Under the pieces are notes generated by a model. That model was not told where the DNA came from. It made no database searches and saw nothing but the letters and a program-made list of their open reading frames with translations. Shown one piece after another: positions 51,289-60,822 of a DNA stretch of 64,000 bases; positions within the stretch are counted from its first letter, which is position 1; each line of letters opens with the position of its first letter. A program made the translations under genes and the position numbers. This DNA comes from Treponema sp. J25 (GTDB lineage: Bacteria; Spirochaetota; Spirochaetia; Treponematales; Breznakiellaceae). The stretch covers positions 1-64,000 of the forward strand of contig NZ_PTQW01000037.1 of assembly GCF_004343725.1 (NCBI RefSeq), read 5' to 3'.

Positions 51289-52587
51289 ATGAAATCATTC
51301 TTTTCTTCTCTTTATCAAATACCAAAAGGGGGTATATCCCTCGTTAGTATGATCCTTTCCGTAATCTTCTTTACCGGTTCCTGTGAGCTCAGCGAACCCC
51401 GGGTTATTCAAATATGGACCGATCGGCCCGAACTGGCGGTGTATGGGGAACTATTTAACAGCCAGGAAAGGTCCTATAAAGTTGAGGTTTCATATTATGA
51501 AAACCTGAGAGAACAGCTCCTAGAAACCCGCATCTACCCTGACATTGTCATTGGAAGCTGGCTTAAAAGCAGCAGCACCCGTAAGTACTTTAAAGACGTG
51601 AATTACTTTTTTGATGAACTACTCCTTAACAAGGCCGCTTTTTACACCCCCCTGCTTGAGCTAGGGAACATTGATGGCAAGCAATATCTTTTACCCGTAT
51701 CTTTCAATCTTCCCCTCGTACTTTTTCCCCGGGATCAGGCGAGTCTTATCAATAAAGCGGGAATACTTAACCTGGACGATATTCGGGACAGGGGCAAGAT
51801 GTTTAATCAAAAAAATGAAAGAGGGGAATATCTTCAGATGGGGTTCTCCCCTCGCTGGAGTGATGATTTTTTATATATTACAGCCCGGCTTTTTGGTGCG
51901 GCCTTTAGGGAAGGCAATCCTATTGCCTGGAATGGTGGGGCCCTGGAAAAAGGAATGAATTATGTGTATCAATGGAGCATTGAAGTAAATGGCGGACCTC
52001 AACAGGAAGACGATTTTGCTTTTAAATATCTCGTTACCCCTCCGCCAGTTCCTCTTAATTCAGGGAAGATTCTTTTTGCCTATCAAGAAAGCCAGAACCT
52101 TTTTACCAGCCCCGAAGAACAACGACAAAACCTCGATTTCCGATGGGTAAGTAAGGATAATCGGATTCCTATTATTGAGGGAGAAACTTTTTTAGGAATA
52201 TACAAAAAAAACAGGGCCAAACGGGCAAGCGACGCCTTTGTTCAATGGTTATATCGAGAAGAAACTCAACGGAAAATTCTAGAATTCTCTAAAAAGATTC
52301 GATTAAATGAGCAGGTTTTTGGTATAGCTAACGGTTTTTCTGCGATCCGTTCAGTAAATGAAGAAATTTTCCCGCAATTCTATCCTTTGTTGCTTGGACA
52401 TATGCCACCGGCGGAATATCTTCTGCCCCCCGAGATTCTTCCCGCCGATTGGCCCCTTATCCGGGAACAGGTTATCCTTCCCTATTTACACGACCGGAGC
52501 AAAACCTCCGATAAAAGCCAGATTCAGAGCCTTGAAGGACGTCTTGATGCCTGGAAGAAACAACACAAGGAAACAAAGAAAGGGTGA
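51289..52587 (+). CDS. Substrate-binding-like lipoprotein
   Basis: 432 residues. Signal with lipobox FFTGSC (Cys near residue 31), then a periplasmic solute-binding protein pattern: VIQIWTDRPELAVYGELFNSQ, PDIVIGSWL, GKQYLLPVSFNLPLVLFPRD, GFSPRWSDDF, and a C-terminal SDAFVQWLYREETQRKIL typical of type I ABC binding proteins. No permease or ATPase is nearby, so it is an orphan or has other duties. Ends before a strong bidirectional terminator. No Shine-Dalgarno site; leaderless promoter. Confidence 0.82.
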   Translation: MKSFFSSLYQIPKGGISLVSMILSVIFFTGSCELSEPRVIQIWTDRPELAVYGELFNSQERSYKVEVSYYENLREQLLETRIYPDIVIGSWLKSSSTRKYFKDVNYFFDELLLNKAAFYTPLLELGNIDGKQYLLPVSFNLPLVLFPRDQASLINKAGILNLDDIRDRGKMFNQKNERGEYLQMGFSPRWSDDFLYITARLFGAAFREGNPIAWNGGALEKGMNYVYQWSIEVNGGPQQEDDFAFKYLVTPPPVPLNSGKILFAYQESQNLFTSPEEQRQNLDFRWVSKDNRIPIIEGETFLGIYKKNRAKRASDAFVQWLYREETQRKILEFSKKIRLNEQVFGIANGFSAIRSVNEEIFPQFYPLLLGHMPPAEYLLPPEILPADWPLIREQVILPYLHDRSKTSDKSQIQSLEGRLDAWKKQHKETKKG

Positions 52588-52601
52588 TACGTATAAAAAT
52601 T

Positions 52602-52615
52602 TGCCAAATTTGGCA
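52602..52615. repeat. 14-bp perfect palindrome
   Basis: TGCCAAATTTGGCA lies 15 bp after the lipoprotein gene. It has no loop and may be a protein-binding site or the start of the termination region. Confidence 0.35.
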
Positions 52616-52633
52616 GGAGCCTTTATAATAAAA

Positions 52634-52686
52634 GGGCCCCTCCAGTGAAGAAGGCCAGAAACTGGAGGAGCCCATCTACTTTTTTA
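52634..52686. terminator. Bidirectional terminator between the lipoprotein and RND operon
   Basis: GGGCCCCTCCAGT (52634-52646) pairs with ACTGGAGGAGCCC (52661-52673) with one mismatch. ATCTACTTTTTT follows on the plus strand and CCCTTTTATTAT on the minus strand, so it serves both convergent genes. Confidence 0.8.
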
Positions 52687-52690
52687 GATA

Positions 52691-52726
52691 CCTTCCCGTT
52701 GCTGGTTCAACGAACCGGCGGGAAGG
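52691..52726 (-). terminator. Second hairpin after the P-II-like gene
   Basis: CCTTCCCG (52691-52698) and CGGGAAGG (52719-52726) form an outer stem, GGTTC (52704-52708) and GAACC (52712-52716) an inner one. It lies 8 bp after the stop of the P-II-like gene. It is probably a transcript-end structure or processing site. Confidence 0.5.
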
Positions 52727-52733
52727 ATATCGC

Positions 52734-53030
52734 CTAGTCCTGAAAGGAGGAACAGGACTCGGTTGTAAATAATTTTATTCCTTCAGCGGGGAAGTTATTT
52801 TTTACTACAGCAATCACTTCCTCGACAAGAGGGACTATGCTATCCTTTACATAAGCAAAAAGGATAAAATTTTCTTCAGGCCAGGTAGCATCTCCCAATC
52901 GGCGGCGTTCAGGAGTTACCCCCTGTACCACAGGAATAAGGGTATAAGCAAAACCATCGATAGCTGTTTCGAGGCGCGTAGTAATCTCTTCCTGGACTGA
53001 ACGATTAGCAATAATTTCTATCCGTTTCAT
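52734..53030 (-). CDS. P-II-like regulatory protein of the RND operon
   Basis: 98 residues with ferredoxin-like beta-alpha-beta pattern: MKRIEIIANRSVQEEITTRLE, then FAYTLIPVVQGVTPERRRLGD, ENFILFAYVKDSIVPLVEEVIAVVKNNFP. It resembles the P-II-like proteins encoded next to RND transporters (PG0541 type) rather than GlnB, since the T-loop and uridylylated Tyr are not seen. It is the last gene of the efflux operon, with the ATG overlapping the RND stop by 4 nt. It likely binds a small ligand or metal and regulates the pump. Confidence 0.75.
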   Translation of the reverse strand: MKRIEIIANRSVQEEITTRLETAIDGFAYTLIPVVQGVTPERRRLGDATWPEENFILFAYVKDSIVPLVEEVIAVVKNNFPAEGIKLFTTESCSSFQD

Positions 53031-56000
53031 CGCTGTTTCTCCTTGGTTTTATGACCTTGATTAAAGTATGAGTAAATAACAGGAATAACAAATAAGGTGA
53101 TGAAGGTACTTGATGAGAGCCCCCCGATTACGGTAAGCCCAATAGGCTGCACCATCTGGGAATTTTCACTTGGGAAAAAAGCCATAGGAATAAGCCCCAG
53201 AATAGTAGTAAGAGTTGTCATCAATACGGGGCGTAACCGGGAAACACCCCCTTGAATACAGGCCTCGGTAAGGGGTGTCCCCCGACGGACAAGCAGATTC
53301 GTATAATCAACAAGGATGATGCCATTATTAACCACAATCCCTGCGAGCATCACGAGCCCCATGGCAGTAAACATTGAAAGAGCTTGCCCCGTAATAAGAT
53401 AGATAATCACCACCCCAATAATTGCAAGGGGAATAGTAAAAAGATTTATGAAGGGATCTTTAAAAGATTCATACTGGCCAGCCATCACTCCAAAAACAAG
53501 AAGCACCGCCATTGTAAAAATAAGTATAAACACCACGCCCTGTTCCTGGATATTCTGCCAGGCCCCTTCAAAACTCAGGGTAATTCCGTCGGGGAGTACC
53601 ATATTTTCATTTATCGCAGCTTTAATTTTTTCTTCTACCCTATCGGCCCGTTCACCACTCGTTATATTAGCCGTTATATGGATTGTCCTATTTTGGTTTT
53701 CCCGAACAATACTTACCGGACCAAATCCTTTTTTAAGGGTAGCAAAATTGGAAAGAGGAATACGACCTGAGGTTCCCTGAACAAAAATGCGTTCCAGATC
53801 GGGGAGTTGGGCCCTATCACTCTCCTGCAGACGAACCACCACATCGTATTCTTCCCCATTTACTTGATACACCGTTGCCGTAGCACCATCGATACTCGCT
53901 TCTATTTCTTTGGCGGCAGCCTGAATACTTACTCCAAATGAATAGGCCCGGTCCCTATCGATAACCACTTCCACCTGGGGAAGCCCTTCTGTAAGATCCA
54001 TGGTTGGCTCTGAAACATCCGAAACGTGATTTTTAATGACTTCTATTATTTCCTTGGCTGTACTAATACCAGTTTTTAAATCCATCGCTCTCAGGACAAT
54101 ATCAATATCTGACCCTCCTTGAAGTTGCTGGGCTCGACCGGCAGAAAAACTAAAAGAAACAGCGGGAAATTCAGAAAAATGTCGACGAAGTTTTACTTTT
54201 GCGCTTTCCGAATCGTCTACACCCTTTTTGGCTGATTCAAATTGAATGGTAAGGGAGCCGCTATAACTGGAAGAGCTCCCCCACATCCCACCACTTCCTA
54301 CATTGGTGATAATACTTTTTATTCCCTGAATTTCTTGCCGGGCATACGATTCCATCTGTCGGAGAACCTTTTCTGTCTCGGTAAGAGTTGTTCCTACTGG
54401 AAGAGTAGCCTGCAAAGTCACTGAATCATCCCCAAAACGGGGCATAAAAGAAATATTCATCCGTGGGAGCAGGGCAATACTGACCGCCAATACTCCAACA
54501 ACCACAATGAGTACCGTAGGACGATGATGCATGGCCACAGTAAGTAATTTTTGATAGGCCTTTTCAACCCCTTCTATAGCACTTTCCAGAATTCTATCAA
54601 GGTACTGCAAGAAACGGTTATGCAGAGGGCGTTCTTTCCGCGTTGTAAGGACAAGATACTTACTTGCCAGAACAGGAACAAGGAAAATAGCAACCAATAG
54701 ACTGGAAAGGAGGGCAATAAAGATTGTAAAAATTGTATCTTGAAATAGTTGACCAAGCATCTCCAGTCGATTTTTAAAAAATATAAGGGGAATAAAGACA
54801 CAGATAGTAGTAAGATTAGAGGAAATCACGGCAGACATCATTTCGTGGCTTCCTAGAATGGCCGCCACATCCGGCCGGGCCCCCCGCTCCCGGTATTTAT
54901 AAATGTTTTCTATCATGACAATCGAAGCGTCCACAATCATACCGACCCCAAGGATAAGTCCCGTGAGAGTCATCATGTTCAGGGTAATTCCCGCGAGTTT
55001 CATAGCAAGAAGAGTAATAAGCATAGAAAGGGGGATAGAAATACCAATAATCAGGGTACTCTTTATGCTTCGAAGGAACAAGAAAAGGATTGCCATGGCA
55101 AGCATGGCCCCCTGCAATGCGGAATTCACAAGATCATTAATGGTAGAACGAATGGTGGTTGTATCATCGGAAATAATCTCTAAGGAGATATCCGCCGGTA
55201 AGGTTTTCCGGATTTCATCCAGTTTTTTATAGACCCCATCTGCTGCAGCCACGGTATTTACACCGCTTTGCTTTTGGATAGAGATGTAAACTCCTGGTGT
55301 TCCATTTATATACACCATCGAAGTAGCATCCTCATATCCTTCGCTTACCGTCCCCAAATCAGAAAGTTTTATCCCGTATCCATCTTTTGTGGTTATTACC
55401 GTATTGGCAATTTCTGTAACACTCTTGAACTCACCGGTAGTGCGTATGAGGTAATCCTTTATCCCTTCAGTAATCGAACCACCCCCCAATTCCACATTTT
55501 GAGTTGCCAGAACGCTGGCCACTCCGGTTACCGTAAGACCATAAGCATCGAGTCGATTCTGGGATAGTTCTACCTTGATGATTTTATCCCGGCCACCCTG
55601 AACATTCGCCTGGGCAACCCCATTAACCTGTTCAAGGCGGGGCTGAATATAGTCTTCCGCATAGGCCTTAAGTTGTTCGGCACTCCGGTTCCCCCGGACT
55701 GCAATCCGCATGATGGGCATCGAATTAGGATCGAATCTAAAGATCTGGGGAGTACTCGCATCATCAGGAAGACTGTTTTTCACTCGATCAAGTTTATCCC
55801 GGATATCATTCACCGCCGTATCCAGATTAGTTCCATAATCGAATTCCAACTCAATACGGCTACTTCCCTCTGATGAAGTGGAGGTCATCTTCTTAAGCCC
55901 GCTTAAGTTAGTCAGGACCCCCTCCAGAACTCGGGTCACCGATTTTTCTACTGTTTCTGGCCCCGCCCCTTCATAGGTAGTAGAGACAAAGAGCATCGGC

Positions 56001-56125
56001 ATCGAGGTTTCAGGAAACAGTTCGATAGCCAGGTCCGTCAAGGTATATAATCCTACGATAGCAAGTAGGGCAAAAACCACCGCTACCAGGACAGGACGAG
56101 AAACTACATGTTTGGCCACACTCAC
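53027..56125 (-). CDS. RND-family efflux pump (AcrB/HAE type)
   Basis: 1032 residues: the standard 12-helix RND architecture with two large periplasmic loops (residues about 35-330 and 560-860). Early motif VSRPVLVAVVFALLAIVGLYTL and YDGTNLDTAVNDIRDKLDRV-like porter segments are seen. The TM4 motif is VDASIVMIENIYKYRE, with one Asp where AcrB has DD, so proton coupling may differ slightly. C-terminal GLVMLAGIVVNNGIILVDYTN is typical. Substrate not predictable. Read together with the adaptor, 2 bp upstream. Confidence 0.95.
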   Translation of the reverse strand: MSVAKHVVSRPVLVAVVFALLAIVGLYTLTDLAIELFPETSMPMLFVSTTYEGAGPETVEKSVTRVLEGVLTNLSGLKKMTSTSSEGSSRIELEFDYGTNLDTAVNDIRDKLDRVKNSLPDDASTPQIFRFDPNSMPIMRIAVRGNRSAEQLKAYAEDYIQPRLEQVNGVAQANVQGGRDKIIKVELSQNRLDAYGLTVTGVASVLATQNVELGGGSITEGIKDYLIRTTGEFKSVTEIANTVITTKDGYGIKLSDLGTVSEGYEDATSMVYINGTPGVYISIQKQSGVNTVAAADGVYKKLDEIRKTLPADISLEIISDDTTTIRSTINDLVNSALQGAMLAMAILFLFLRSIKSTLIIGISIPLSMLITLLAMKLAGITLNMMTLTGLILGVGMIVDASIVMIENIYKYRERGARPDVAAILGSHEMMSAVISSNLTTICVFIPLIFFKNRLEMLGQLFQDTIFTIFIALLSSLLVAIFLVPVLASKYLVLTTRKERPLHNRFLQYLDRILESAIEGVEKAYQKLLTVAMHHRPTVLIVVVGVLAVSIALLPRMNISFMPRFGDDSVTLQATLPVGTTLTETEKVLRQMESYARQEIQGIKSIITNVGSGGMWGSSSSYSGSLTIQFESAKKGVDDSESAKVKLRRHFSEFPAVSFSFSAGRAQQLQGGSDIDIVLRAMDLKTGISTAKEIIEVIKNHVSDVSEPTMDLTEGLPQVEVVIDRDRAYSFGVSIQAAAKEIEASIDGATATVYQVNGEEYDVVVRLQESDRAQLPDLERIFVQGTSGRIPLSNFATLKKGFGPVSIVRENQNRTIHITANITSGERADRVEEKIKAAINENMVLPDGITLSFEGAWQNIQEQGVVFILIFTMAVLLVFGVMAGQYESFKDPFINLFTIPLAIIGVVIIYLITGQALSMFTAMGLVMLAGIVVNNGIILVDYTNLLVRRGTPLTEACIQGGVSRLRPVLMTTLTTILGLIPMAFFPSENSQMVQPIGLTVIGGLSSSTFITLFVIPVIYSYFNQGHKTKEKQR

Positions 56126-56127
56126 GA

Positions 56128-57108
56128 TTACTTTCCTCCTGTGCTAATATCCCGGATTACCGTTCCATCAGTAAGATTCTGGGCTCCTTCGGTAACAACC
56201 CGTTCCCCTTCTTCCAACCCTGAAAGGATTTCTACCGATCCATCGATAGTGACCCCTTTCACAATACCCCGCCGACTTACCGTATTATCCTGATTCACCA
56301 CATAGACATACTCGACCCCATCGGAACTATTAATAGCTGTTTCAGGTACGGTGATACGATTTGGATAGACAAGGGTGTTTATTCGAATTCGGGCATACAT
56401 ACCAATTACAATCCCCGGATCACCAGAATCTGTTAGTTTTAAACGCACTTCTCTGGTGCGAGAGGTAGTATTAAGAACTGGAGAAACCTTACTTACCACG
56501 GCAGAAAACTTTTTCTCCGGGAAGGCCTCAAAGGAAACAAGGCCTGAAAGGCCCACCTTCATAAGGGCCGCATACCGTTCTGGTACCTGGGTCACAATTT
56601 CAAGACGATCTAACACCGCAATCGTCGCTATACTGGTACTGGAAGTAACCGTAGCGCCAACATTCAGAGGGAGTTCCACCACTGTACCAGAGATGGGACT
56701 TATGACAGGATTAAGGGCATAACTTGCCCCTGGCTTGGAGGGATCTACTTCCGCGATGACCGTACCTTTTGAGACCTTTGTTCCTACTTCCACCAGCAAG
56801 GAAGCAATCTTCCCTCCCGTATCAGGATACACCGCTACGGAGATTTCACTTGCGACTTCTCCATTAACCAGGATATAATCCTGCAAATTCTGGCGTTTTA
56901 CGGAAGTGCTTTTTACACTTATTCCCTGGGTACCTGCGGCAGTCAGTCCCGCCGTCGGCCCTTCTTTTTTCTGTGGTCCTGTCGCGACATTTCCGCTTGC
57001 TTGCGGGAACGCCCCGGCAACAGGGCCATCCTTCTGCCGCGGCCACAGAAGAAGAACGATAACAAGAATAACAAAGATGCCAACTATCACGAAATTCCGA
57101 CCTTTCAT
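56128..57108 (-). CDS. Membrane-fusion (periplasmic adaptor) protein
   Basis: 326 residues. N-terminal membrane anchor (FVIVGIFVILVIVLLLWP), lipoyl halves (GKIASLLVEVGTKVSKGTVIAEVD, SPISGTVVELPLNVGATV) without a long coiled-coil hairpin between them, then barrel and proximal domains (GMYARIRINTLVYPNRITVPETAI, YVYVVNQDNTV). HlyD/AcrA family. It links the RND pump and the outer-membrane protein. 2 bp separate it from each neighbour. Confidence 0.93.
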   Translation of the reverse strand: MKGRNFVIVGIFVILVIVLLLWPRQKDGPVAGAFPQASGNVATGPQKKEGPTAGLTAAGTQGISVKSTSVKRQNLQDYILVNGEVASEISVAVYPDTGGKIASLLVEVGTKVSKGTVIAEVDPSKPGASYALNPVISPISGTVVELPLNVGATVTSSTSIATIAVLDRLEIVTQVPERYAALMKVGLSGLVSFEAFPEKKFSAVVSKVSPVLNTTSRTREVRLKLTDSGDPGIVIGMYARIRINTLVYPNRITVPETAINSSDGVEYVYVVNQDNTVSRRGIVKGVTIDGSVEILSGLEEGERVVTEGAQNLTDGTVIRDISTGGK

Positions 57109-57110
57109 GT

Positions 57111-58406
57111 TTACCTCCCAAGCGTCCCAAAGGGGAGCCCCAGTGAATATTCAAGATTAAGAAGCGTAATGCTCAAATTATAGGTGTACTCGAGAATCGA
57201 ATAACGGACTTCCGCAAGGTCGTCCGCCGCATTCTGAACAGATATAAAGTCGGCAAGGCCATTATTGTAGGCCAACTGGGTAAGTTCCAGACTCCGCTGG
57301 GCAAGACGTTCATTAGCCTGGTAACTTTCGAGGGCCGTAAGATACTGTTCTATTTCCCGGACGTATGAGCTTCGAGTAAGCTCCGCATTTTTACGGGCAT
57401 CTTCGATTTGGTAGTGGAGATCCCGAATGGTATCCATGAGTGTATCCCTGCTTTCCCCTGCCGAAGAAAATGGTAAAAGAGAATCCACCGACCAGTTGAG
57501 GGCAATACTTAGCGATCCCTGATCTACCCAGTTAGAAGTGGTTCCCCCTGCAGTTGGTTGATAGGTCCAGGAAAAGGAAAGGCTTGGCAGGGTAGTACTG
57601 GCCACGGTGGCTTTGCGGTTCATTTCGGCTACTATTAATTGGGAACGCAAACTCTGTTCATCGGGGGAAGGAGAAGCCTCTTTTAAGAGACGGGTAAGAT
57701 CTGCTAGTTTCGTTGTGTTTGGCCGTTCCAGTTTTCCTTGAAGGGTTACCACCACGGAACTTTCAATCCCAATGAGTTGTTTTAATGTTTCCAGTTGATT
57801 GACATAGCTTGCCCGGGCCGAAACGAGACGGGGCTTCAGGTTTTCTACCGTCACCAGGGCCGAAAGAGCCTCTGTTTCCGAAGCAAGACCGACTTTCTGT
57901 TTTTTTAATACCTCTTCATAATTTTTCTGGGCCGTTTGAAGATTTTGAGAAAGAAGCTGCAGATTTTCTTCCGCAAGAAGAAGCCCTTTAAAATATTTAC
58001 GAACCGACAGTTCCAGACTTTTTTTTGCCTGCTCATAACTTATTTTCTGAGCCTCATATTGCTGTTTTATTGTTTCGATATCGTAGAACGTCCCGACCGA
58101 TAAACTTAAACTCGTTTTGAGAGAACCATATCGATTCCATTTTGCAAGATCATACGATGCCTCATTCGAGTGAATCGCTCCAACTCCCACCGTAACGGAC
58201 GGTAAAAACGAATTGAAGGATCTATCCACAGCTCGTTTCTTAGCTTCGAGCGTATTTTGGAAACGGAGCAGACTGATGTTATGAACTGTGGCCCGAACAA
58301 CCGCATCTTCTTCGGTGAGTACTAATGAAGTTGCATCTTGGGCTGCAGCAATATTTATCAGTCCCGTAAGCAGTATTCCCAAACCGACATACCAATATCG
58401 GTTCAT
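57111..58406 (-). CDS. TolC-like outer-membrane efflux protein
   Basis: 431 residues with signal peptide (YVGLGILLTGLINIAAAQ). Two structural repeats of the outer-membrane efflux protein family with long helices: SYEQAKKSLELSVRKYFKGLLLAEENLQLLSQNLQ and SYVREIEQYLTALESYQANERLAQRSLELTQLAYNNGLADFISV-type segments. First gene of the operon, start ATG 58406 with GGGGAGG. Its divergent neighbour is the response regulator. Confidence 0.92.
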   Translation of the reverse strand: MNRYWYVGLGILLTGLINIAAAQDATSLVLTEEDAVVRATVHNISLLRFQNTLEAKKRAVDRSFNSFLPSVTVGVGAIHSNEASYDLAKWNRYGSLKTSLSLSVGTFYDIETIKQQYEAQKISYEQAKKSLELSVRKYFKGLLLAEENLQLLSQNLQTAQKNYEEVLKKQKVGLASETEALSALVTVENLKPRLVSARASYVNQLETLKQLIGIESSVVVTLQGKLERPNTTKLADLTRLLKEASPSPDEQSLRSQLIVAEMNRKATVASTTLPSLSFSWTYQPTAGGTTSNWVDQGSLSIALNWSVDSLLPFSSAGESRDTLMDTIRDLHYQIEDARKNAELTRSSYVREIEQYLTALESYQANERLAQRSLELTQLAYNNGLADFISVQNAADDLAEVRYSILEYTYNLSITLLNLEYSLGLPFGTLGR

Positions 58407-58531
58407 ATACGAACCTCCCCATAGTATTTGGATACTGGTATAGTACGCAATGAAAACGGAGAGGAACATAAATGGGGCATAAAATAAAAATAACTTTTTG
58501 TTATATACGACTGAAAGGAAACCCTATCCCA

Positions 58532-58560
58532 TTGTTGATTTTTGTATTCCCTTTTATACT
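58532..58560 (+). promoter_or_regulatory. Candidate promoter of the two-component operon
   Basis: TTGTTG (58532-58537), 17-bp spacer, TATACT (58555-58560). The -35 is weak, as in activator-dependent promoters. Divergent from the efflux operon; the 177-bp intergenic region probably holds the binding sites of the response regulator. Confidence 0.4.
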
Positions 58561-58583
58561 TTTCTCGAAAACTCAGAGAAACT

Positions 58584-59309
58584 ATGCATGCCCATATATT
58601 AGTCATAGAAGACACTAAAGAGATGGCCGAACTCGTGGCCCTTTACTTGCAAAAAGAAGGAATGACCGTGGAGACCGTAGAAACTGCTGAAGAGGGGCTG
58701 GGAAGATTACAGCAAAGCCCCTTCGACCTCATTGTTCTGGATATCAATTTACCGGGGATGGATGGATTTCAGTTTCTTACCCATCTCAGACGGGAATATT
58801 CGATTCCGGTTTTGATTGTCTCTGCCCGGAATGAGGATGAAGATATCATTACCGGTCTTGGATACGGGGCCGATGAATTTGTAACAAAGCCCTTTTCTCC
58901 GAAAGTATTGGTAGCCCGCATCCGGGCCCTTCTCCGAAGAATTCAAGAAAAAGAAGTAAAGGGATACAAAGAAGGCTCTGTTTTTACCTTTGGTCCCTTC
59001 ACCTTATATACCGAATCCTGTGTACTACGAAAAGGAGAGGAAATCATCCATCTTTCTACCAAAGAATATGGGGTTCTGGAGTATTTAGCTCGTCATTCGG
59101 GAAAGCCCAAGAGTCCTGAAGCAATTTATAATGCGGTATGGAAAAATACGTACGGAGACCTCACTACAGTAGCGGTATACATTCAGCGGCTGCGAAAAAA
59201 AATTGAAGAAGATCCTGCCAATCCCCAATATATTGAAACAGTACATGGAATGGGGTATCGCTTTAATCCATCGGGTAATTCCTTTGAGCCAGGAGCTAAT
59301 AATCAATGA
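58584..59309 (+). CDS. OmpR/PhoB-family response regulator
   Basis: 241 residues. Receiver (1-118) with IEDTKEMAELV pocket, phospho-Asp in LIVLDINLPGMDG, Thr/Ser and Lys in FVTKPFSP. C-terminal winged helix (about 135-232): HLSTKEYGVLEYLARHSGKP, TVAVYIQRLRKKIEED, IETVHGMGYRF. DNA-binding regulator, most likely of the divergent efflux operon. A weak AGAGAA site precedes the start. The kinase gene starts with a 4-nt overlap. Confidence 0.94.
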   Translation: MHAHILVIEDTKEMAELVALYLQKEGMTVETVETAEEGLGRLQQSPFDLIVLDINLPGMDGFQFLTHLRREYSIPVLIVSARNEDEDIITGLGYGADEFVTKPFSPKVLVARIRALLRRIQEKEVKGYKEGSVFTFGPFTLYTESCVLRKGEEIIHLSTKEYGVLEYLARHSGKPKSPEAIYNAVWKNTYGDLTTVAVYIQRLRKKIEEDPANPQYIETVHGMGYRFNPSGNSFEPGANNQ

Positions 59310-60805
59310 AAATTCGCACCCAGTTTTACCTACTTATCGCGGGAATTATTATTATTCCTTTCCTAATTGGGGGAGTGTTTTTTCTTCTCCAAAAACGAAA
59401 CGAAGTGCAGGTGCAACCGGTACCCGGCTATGAAGATATCGTACGAGCCACAGGGAAACCCATTAATCGCGAAGCATGGGAAGAGATATCCGCCTTTTTA
59501 TCCCGTCGCCCTCCGTGGGCAGATTTTATCATAACCGACGCTGAACAGAGAATTGTGTTTTCTACCCTTTTTTATTTCAGGCCTGGGATGATACTAAGCG
59601 ACGGGATGCTCACAGACTACATTCGGGAAAACAGCCATCACTATCTATTCCAGATAGATGCACCAACTCGACTATCCGACGATGGATTGCTCGTTATTAC
59701 CCAGATTAGTCGAGAAAGGAAACGCCCACCAAACCCTTTTGAACGGATCGTTCAGTACGTAGCTATTATCCTTCTTACCCTGCTTGTTTTTTCGATCACC
59801 ATGTCCATTATTATTGCTAACTCTATTACCAAATCAGTTCTGGTTTTGGAAGAAACCACCCGCCGAATCGCCGCCGGAGAACTCGACCTCCAGGTACAAG
59901 CCCGGGGAAGCAATGAAATCACGAGTCTTACCTCTTCTCTTAACCGGATGCGCCTTGCCCTTAAAGAAGAAGAGATTCGGCGAGCCCGTTTTATCATGGG
60001 GGTTTCTCATGATCTTAAAACACCCCTTGCTTTAATTAAGGGATACGCAGAAGCAATTGGCGATGGCATCACAGACGATCCCACTTCCCGAAATCGTTCC
60101 ATCGAAATCATACTTTCTAAGGTAGAGCAACTCGAAGGGATGATCAATGAACTTATCGATTTTGTACGCATGGACACAAACGAATGGCAGCATCATTTGA
60201 GCGAAGTACCGCTCGTTCCTTTTTTACAAACCTTTTGTAATAGGGTGATGGGAGATGCGGAGCTCCTTCACCGGCAGGTTACCTTTAGTATAGAACTCCC
60301 TCCAGCCATCCAGGTAAAAATGAATGAAGCCCTCATTACCCGGGCCCTCGAAAATCTGGTGAATAACGCCCTGAGGTATACCTCTCCTGGAGGGTTGGTA
60401 CATATCTCTGCTATTCTCACCCACAGTGATACAGAAGAACAAGACCGCTCCCCCCACGAAGTATCCACAGGAAACAGAAATCCCAAACAAAGCACCCTAA
60501 GATTCCGGAATCAACGGGTAAAATTTTCTGAATTTCAGGAACAAAAAAAAGAGCAGCCATCACGAATTCTTATCCAGGTAACTGACAATGGTATTGGGAT
60601 TGATGAGGAAGATCTCCCCCGGATCTTTGACCTCTTTTATCGAGGCACCAACTCCCGTCGTGAAGCAGGGATGGGCATTGGTCTTGCTGTCGTAAAGAGC
60701 ATCCTCGATTCCCATGGGTGGACCATTTCGGTTCATTCTCAAAAGAACAAAGGAAGCGTTTTCACCATTTTCATTCCCCTCTCGGCAGATTCCTTAGTAT
60801 ACTAG
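59306..60805 (+). CDS. Sensor histidine kinase
   Basis: 499 residues. Two membrane helices (residues 7-30 and about 152-174) enclose a periplasmic sensor region of about 120 residues, followed by HAMP, HisKA (FIMGVSHDLKTPLALIKGYAEAI) and HATPase with NLVNNALRYTSPGG, DNGIGIDEEDLPRIFDLFYRG and GMGIGLAVVKSILDSHGG-like boxes. An insertion of about 50 polar residues in the ATPase domain (residues 370-415) is unusual. Partner of the preceding response regulator. Confidence 0.94.
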   Translation: MKIRTQFYLLIAGIIIIPFLIGGVFFLLQKRNEVQVQPVPGYEDIVRATGKPINREAWEEISAFLSRRPPWADFIITDAEQRIVFSTLFYFRPGMILSDGMLTDYIRENSHHYLFQIDAPTRLSDDGLLVITQISRERKRPPNPFERIVQYVAIILLTLLVFSITMSIIIANSITKSVLVLEETTRRIAAGELDLQVQARGSNEITSLTSSLNRMRLALKEEEIRRARFIMGVSHDLKTPLALIKGYAEAIGDGITDDPTSRNRSIEIILSKVEQLEGMINELIDFVRMDTNEWQHHLSEVPLVPFLQTFCNRVMGDAELLHRQVTFSIELPPAIQVKMNEALITRALENLVNNALRYTSPGGLVHISAILTHSDTEEQDRSPHEVSTGNRNPKQSTLRFRNQRVKFSEFQEQKKEQPSRILIQVTDNGIGIDEEDLPRIFDLFYRGTNSRREAGMGIGLAVVKSILDSHGWTISVHSQKNKGSVFTIFIPLSADSLVY

Positions 60806-60822
60806 TAAGCGAAGGAGTAGGT

